From assembly GCA_030770535.1 (NCBI GenBank), contig JASVEC010000001.1, positions 62,001 to 126,000 of the forward strand: a stretch of 64,000 bases of DNA. Reading direction: 5' to 3'. Below, piece by piece: positions 59,870 through 64,000 of the stretch (within the stretch, counting starts at the first letter, position 1; every line of letters starts with the position of its first letter). This DNA is from Batkoa obscura (Eukaryota; Entomophthoromycota; Entomophthoromycetes; Entomophthorales; Batkoaceae). A model generated the notes under the pieces. It worked only from the letters and a program-made list of their open reading frames with translations, did not search any database and was not told where the DNA came from. The position numbers and the translations under genes were made by a program.

Positions 59870-61115
59870 TTATAGGAGTTGAATTATATTAACAAGTGGC
59901 TGATTGTTGTTATCACTACCGTTATTACTATTATTATTATGATTATTTGTACCATCTTCTAAATTCAAACTGATCCCGTACAATTCTAATTCAATTTCAT
60001 TAGCTAAAAGAATATAAAATTATTATAAATAAATGAACTTAAGAAAATCCTACTATCTTCCTCTGCTTTCCTTTTCCTATTTTTAATTCTATTATAAACG
60101 GTTTTAATTGCTTTATGTACTGTTGGATCACAAAAAAAAGCAAGAAAATTTAAAGTACCACCCAGTGGGTAGGTAATATAGCTTAATGCATCTAAAGTTT
60201 CACTAGCTTCACCAAAATCATAATAAATTTGAGATATAATACCAGCAGAATAAGCCACTAACATACCTATTGGATATAACAAACTAAAAGCTTAACTAAT
60301 CGCTCAAAAAAAATATACAACTAAATAAAGTGTTACATTCGATAGCCTAATAACTTGACCGCTTTTGTAGCTTTTGATGAAAGTTCAGGATCAATTCTGG
60401 ATTTATTATGTCCAGTTATAGATACTTGTCGATTTAGTCTTAAAAATACAGCAATAACAATAACAATAAGATAAATAAGTGAAATCGATCTCTAAAGTTG
60501 GACCCCAAGTAAATCCAACATTTTCATTTGATACTCATCTCCTTCAGGTGCAATCATATAACAGCCACCGTAAGAATACCATCCAAATCGTCCTAAGGCT
60601 TAAAAACTGTTGTTAATTTATACCAATATTGTTTCAGTAATAAACTTACCTAATAGTGGAATAGAAATAATAAGGGAAAGTAATATTGGCACCAACCAGT
60701 ACTCGATTTCAATTCTCTTTGTAATTTTTTTATCATGAATAAAAATAAGTTACAAGTTAACCCCAATAGACACATTAATAAATGAATAAAACAATGTAGT
60801 AGCTACCATATTCCATCCAAAAAAAACACAAAGAGGACTAGGTCCATTAGCATAAGGTGTTTTCCATAATGAACCGGTATGTAACCAAAAATCATAAGCT
60901 GCTAAAGCGGTTTGTAATCTTAAGGAAACTCGATTTACTAATTTACTGTCATAGATAGCTAAGATAAAAATTAATATGAATTAGACTAATAGAATTAATT
61001 GATTACACATTCCAATCATAAATAAAATATCAATAGATACTAAACAAGCAGAGACGTAAGGGGCTTTTGGTACACATTATTGAGCTAAATATTGTTGGAA
61101 AGTAGATAGCTCCAT
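59870..61115 (-). pseudogene. 7TM receptor pseudogene 2
   Basis: Second receptor relic, opposite in orientation to copy 1. Visible parts: MELSTFQQYLAQ, a TM1 segment, an intron at about 60963-61008, then NRVSLRLQTALAAYDFWLHT, CVFFGWNMVATTLFYSF, NVSIGVNL, TM4, an intron with GTAAGT donor, RFGWYSYGGCYMIAPEGDEY, TM5 (LIYLIVIVIAVFLRL), TM6-7 (YPIGMLVAYSAGIISQIYY; FFCDPTVHKAIKTVYNR) and an Asn-rich tail exon ending at 59870. In-frame stops occur after YLAQ, after GVNL and after GVQL. The GVNL stop sits at the same alignment position as the GINL stop in copy 1, although one is TAA and the other TAG. More diverged from copies 1 and 3 than they are from each other. Confidence 0.75.
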
Positions 61116-61170
61116 AATTTTTATAAATTTAATCTATAAATTATTTTCATTCACTCTTCATTTTATATAT

Positions 61171-61232
61171 GGGGATGTATTTTTGTGTTTAAGAATTGGT
61201 AGTAAAATTCTTAAACACAAAAATACATCCCC
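61171..61232. mobile_element. MITE-A-derived perfect palindrome (copy 22)
   Basis: The same terminus occurs at both ends. GGGGATGTATTTTTGTG continuing to AAGAATT (61171-61197) is exactly reverse-complemented at 61206-61232, around an 8-base loop. ATAT flanks both sides. The normal second half of the element is absent. Confidence 0.9.
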
Positions 61233-61484
61233 ATATGGAGTTATTTTACTTGATGTTGGATTAAATAATATTAGTTACAGAAATAAAGTATCCTGTTTAA
61301 AGCAATAGTATTTTTACATCACTTTTTATGATTTTTTATCTATGATAGTTACTATTTGTACCATTATTAACTTTAAAAAGAATGTGATGAGGTATTATGA
61401 TTTATTTTTTTAAAACTAAGAATTACTAATGAATTTCAAAACATTAAATATAAAACAAAAAAGTCATTTTTTTGTCTAATTTTA

Positions 61485-62155
61485 ATTAAAAAGCAAAAGT
61501 ATCCGACAGGTTTAAATTATTTTATTATAATTTATATAAGTTAACCGAATTTCTATTAAATATAATACAGATTCCCGGATTAGCAAGGCTTTTACCAATA
61601 TGACTTATATATTGATATTAATCAAAGCTGTAGTATGTAAATAAATGCATATTTCTGTAAAACCTCATTGAGAAATGTTTATTATTGACTGCTTTATAGC
61701 CAACATTGCAGATTTGCTACCAAATAAATAAATAAATAATTTCAATATTATAATTACATTATTAATATATCACTAAGTTAATAAATAGCTGGATAGGAGG
61801 GAGTGGTTAGTCCCAAAACTGTAATTAACCATCCTTATATAATACAAGCAATATAATAATAGTTTTTACTTATCATTACAACTACTTGCTCTTTGACTAT
61901 TTATTAACTTAGCTATTAATAATTTAAGTAACATCAACATTTAGTAATTGATTTCTATCATTTAATAAGCTACTTACTTGCTTAGTAAATATTAAAACTT
62001 CCAAATTTTCAGTTATTTTTGCAAGATAAGCTGGGGTTGATCTTTTAATTTTTGTATTTTCTATAAACTCTATAACTTTAATTGTAATTATATCGCTTTT
62101 TTTTTATCTATCAGATACTGGATAGTAATGTAGTTTATTATCATGTTTAACAAAA
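61485..62155 (-). repeat. Repeat C, copy 2
   Basis: Reverse-complement counterpart of 20590-21265. The end corresponding to the LTR-proximal end of copy 1 is again followed by a solo LTR (starting at 62349), but with opposite relative orientation. Confidence 0.7.
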
Positions 62156-62236
62156 TGTAAATACTTTTTAATACCTTGTATTATTATTATTATTTTTGTA
62201 TCTTTGTTTCTTCTATACTTTTTAAAAGTTATATAT

Positions 62237-62247
62237 GGGGGTGTTTT
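62237..62247. mobile_element. Possible left end of a split MITE-A
   Basis: GGGGGTGTTTT after ATAT matches a MITE-A terminus and then departs from the family. It may pair with the right half at 62811-62871 or be a separate remnant. Confidence 0.4.
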
Positions 62248-62348
62248 CCCATTATTGACAGTTGAGTTATTAACTCTATTATGTTCACAAATAAAAATCT
62301 CAAATTTTGAAATTAATTGATTAATATCTTCTATTTTACCTAATGCTT

Positions 62349-62810
62349 TGTGAAATATTGCTTTATTTAGCTCTCGGATTGATTATAACGTAACAATCAC
62401 TTAAGTTGCTGTGTTCTCAAGTTCAAATACAATCAAATCAGAGTCCCTTATTTTGATTTGCTGCGAGAATTTCTAACTTCATATTGTAAAGAATATTATC
62501 TCCTTTTAATATCCATACTTATTGGAGTATAAAAGAGATTCTTCAATATGATAACTCGAGGCTTTTTAACTGAATTACTCCCTGATATCGTACTATTAAT
62601 AAAGCCACTAAGTCTTTCTGAAAACGTCTTACGTAGATTTTACAGTAGTATTTTCTATTCTATTTGTTTTACATAGTTCGTAACTTATTACGTATTATTC
62701 CTATTCATTTAAGTCTATCTTAGTTATATAAAGTAAGACCGTTCGACTCAAGGCAAGTTAATCAACCAAGAACTGCTTTTAACTCCTACCACTGAGTACC
62801 AACTTTCACA
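62349..62810 (+). mobile_element. Solo LTR, family L1
   Basis: Fossil LTR of 462 bp, TGTGAAATATTGC to CAACTTTCACA, with the GAGTATAAAAGAGATTCTTC landmark. No matching target duplication; its right side abuts the right half of a MITE-A, its left side does not. Confidence 0.8.
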
Positions 62811-62871
62811 TTTTCTACTTAAATAGCACTTGAGAAACGGAAAAAGTGATGAAGCCAAAAAAAACATCCTC
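62811..62871 (+). mobile_element. MITE-A right half (copy 23)
   Basis: TTTTCTACTTAAATAGCACTT through to AACATCCTC, next to ATAT. Only the right part of the element remains beside the LTR. Confidence 0.8.
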
Positions 62872-63232
62872 ATATAATGTTTACATACTTAATGTACAAT
62901 TTAGTTATAATCTGTTAAAACTTTTGATTGTAGTTGGCCAAGAATAACAAAGAAAATCAGTAATCCTAATAGAATTGAAATTTGGGCTAAAAATAATAAA
63001 GTTGTATTAGAAATTAAAGTACCAAATGTAAATATAAAGGTATTTTTGTTTAGTATAAAAAGTCCTAAAGTTTACATAAATATAAAAAAGTTATATTATT
63101 TAACTTTATACAAGGGCATCTATTTCTTATTTTCACTGGAGTATGTTTTCCACTGAATTGGACTGCATGTTACAAAAATTATAAATTAAAGAGGGTTTTT
63201 TGTTGATTAAAAACTCTTATAAATTACCAGAA

Positions 63233-64000
63233 TTACAAAGTTTTAATGAATTTTGAATATTGAACAGGATTTCGCCCTTCTACATCATGATAAATATTAT
63301 CATGATCCTTTTTAAATTTGTCATTTTTTACATCGTCTAAATCAAAGGCATCGTCATTATAGTCTAAAAAAATAAGATGTTAGTTGATTCATCTCGCCAC
63401 TTAATATTATATTACCTGTTTTAGTTGATTCATTTTGTTTCTTCCCAATTCTAAAGTATATTACCTTAAATGCTTGATGTATAGTTGGATCACAAAAGAA
63501 AGCAATAAAGTTAAGGGTCCCTAGTAAACCACCAGTAATAAATGAAAAAGCTTTTAAGTCTAAAGATTCAAAGTTTGCGAGATCATAAGCTGATTGACTT
63601 AATACATTTCCAAGATTAACAATAATCATGATTACTGGGTATAATAAGCTAAATATAAAATGTTAATATATATCAAATAAAAAATGAACTTAATATTACA
63701 TCCTTGAAGTTAGCAAACGAATGTTTTTTGTCATTTCAATTGAATTACTAGCATCCATAGCTACTTGATGCTCTTTTATTAAATTAGATCCTCGGAATAA
63801 TTTTATCAATACTAAAATTACAACGGCTAATAAATAAGCCATGCTGATAATTATTACTAAATTGCTAGCATAAAAATCAAGTAATCTAGAATAATTTTCA
63901 TCATCCGTTGCAAAATAGCAAGCATTAAATTTACTATACCCAAGGGCTCCAATAGCTGTGTAAAAGTCTCATTAGTACAATTTTATAAATAAAGTATTTG
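63233..64000 (-). CDS. 7TM receptor, C-terminal part (runs off window)
   Basis: Third receptor copy, cut by the window edge, with 63956-64000 being intron. Visible exons 63700-63955, 63416-63648 and 63233-63363 join in phase over GT...AG introns. They encode the extracellular segment FNACYFATDDENYSRLL, TM5 (MAYLLAVVILVLIKLF), an intracellular loop, TM6 (YPVIMIIVNLGNVLSQ), TM7 (GGLLGTLNFIAFFCDPTIHQ) and a charged tail ending FIKTL. Unlike copies 1 and 2, no stop or damaged splice site is seen, so this may be the working member. Sensor type is inferred from the 7TM pattern; the ligand is unknown. Confidence 0.75.

Larger units (their letters stand above)
61116..63232. other. Repeat-filled interval
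   Basis: Holds a palindromic MITE-A derivative, repeat C copy 2, a solo LTR and a split MITE-A. No gene is supported. Confidence 0.65.

Noticed and set aside
56182-61115. Reassigned stop codons (TAA/TAG read as Gln) to explain the receptor frames
   Set aside because: PHO89, both bZIP genes, QNG1 and AFG1 are uninterrupted by TAA/TAG and end at TAA. The receptor relics also contain a TGA and a lost splice donor, so decay is simpler.
1-64000. tRNA, 5S rRNA and snRNA genes
   Set aside because: I looked for T-loop (GGTTCRANNCC) and U6-type motifs on both strands and found none that fit.

Overview
This is a very AT-rich eukaryotic nuclear window. Introns are short (about 46 to 100 bp, GT...AG), intergenic gaps are wide, and low-complexity Asn/Gln tracts are common. 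The gene set is fungal: a PiT-type phosphate permease, GCN4/CYS3-like bZIP factors, a Mei2-like RNA-binding protein, an ERG25-family hydroxylase and fungal-type 7TM receptors. It also has a secreted trypsin, an M14 carboxypeptidase and a queuosine-salvage enzyme. Low GC plus trypsins and duplicated receptors fits an early-diverging zoosporic or zygomycete-grade fungus; an Entomophthoromycotina such as Conidiobolus is my guess. The species is inference, not proven. Standard stop codons are used.

Layout: 1-4.9 kb gene-poor; 4.9-6.4 PHO89-like permease (+); 9.2-10.2 bZIP 1 (-); 12.2-13.6 kelch-type membrane protein (-); 15.7-16.7 bZIP 2 (+); 16.7-22.9 repeat-rich desert; 22.9-23.8 glycine-zipper Q/N protein 1 (+); 24.6-24.8 COA3 (-); 25.6-27.0 QNG1 (+); 27.1-29.2 AFG1 ATPase (-); 30.2-31.1 glycine-zipper Q/N protein 2 (+); 31.8-34.0 trypsin inside near-identical inverted repeats; 35.5-37.9 Mei2-like (+); 39.3-40.2 sterol-desaturase-family hydroxylase (+); 40.8-42.0 acidic protein of unknown function (+); 45.1-46.8 M14 carboxypeptidase with two micro-exons (-); 51.3-52.1 C2H2 factor (+); 55-64 kb a decayed island with two broken receptor genes, one apparently sound partial receptor, solo LTRs and MITEs.

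Mobile DNA: the commonest element is a roughly 97-bp MITE (called MITE-A here, 24 copies) with GGGG/CCCC termini and 4-bp target duplications. A second family (MITE-B, 230-260 bp, 3 copies) flanks the trypsin gene. There are five solo LTRs of one family (about 460-545 bp) and an inverted 670-bp non-coding repeat pair 41 kb apart. There is no bacterial-style operon logic. The likeliest functional links are the secreted hydrolases (trypsin, carboxypeptidase), the two mitochondrial genes COA3 and AFG1 on either side of QNG1, and two local duplicate pairs (bZIP, glycine-zipper). I recognised no tRNA, rRNA or CRISPR.
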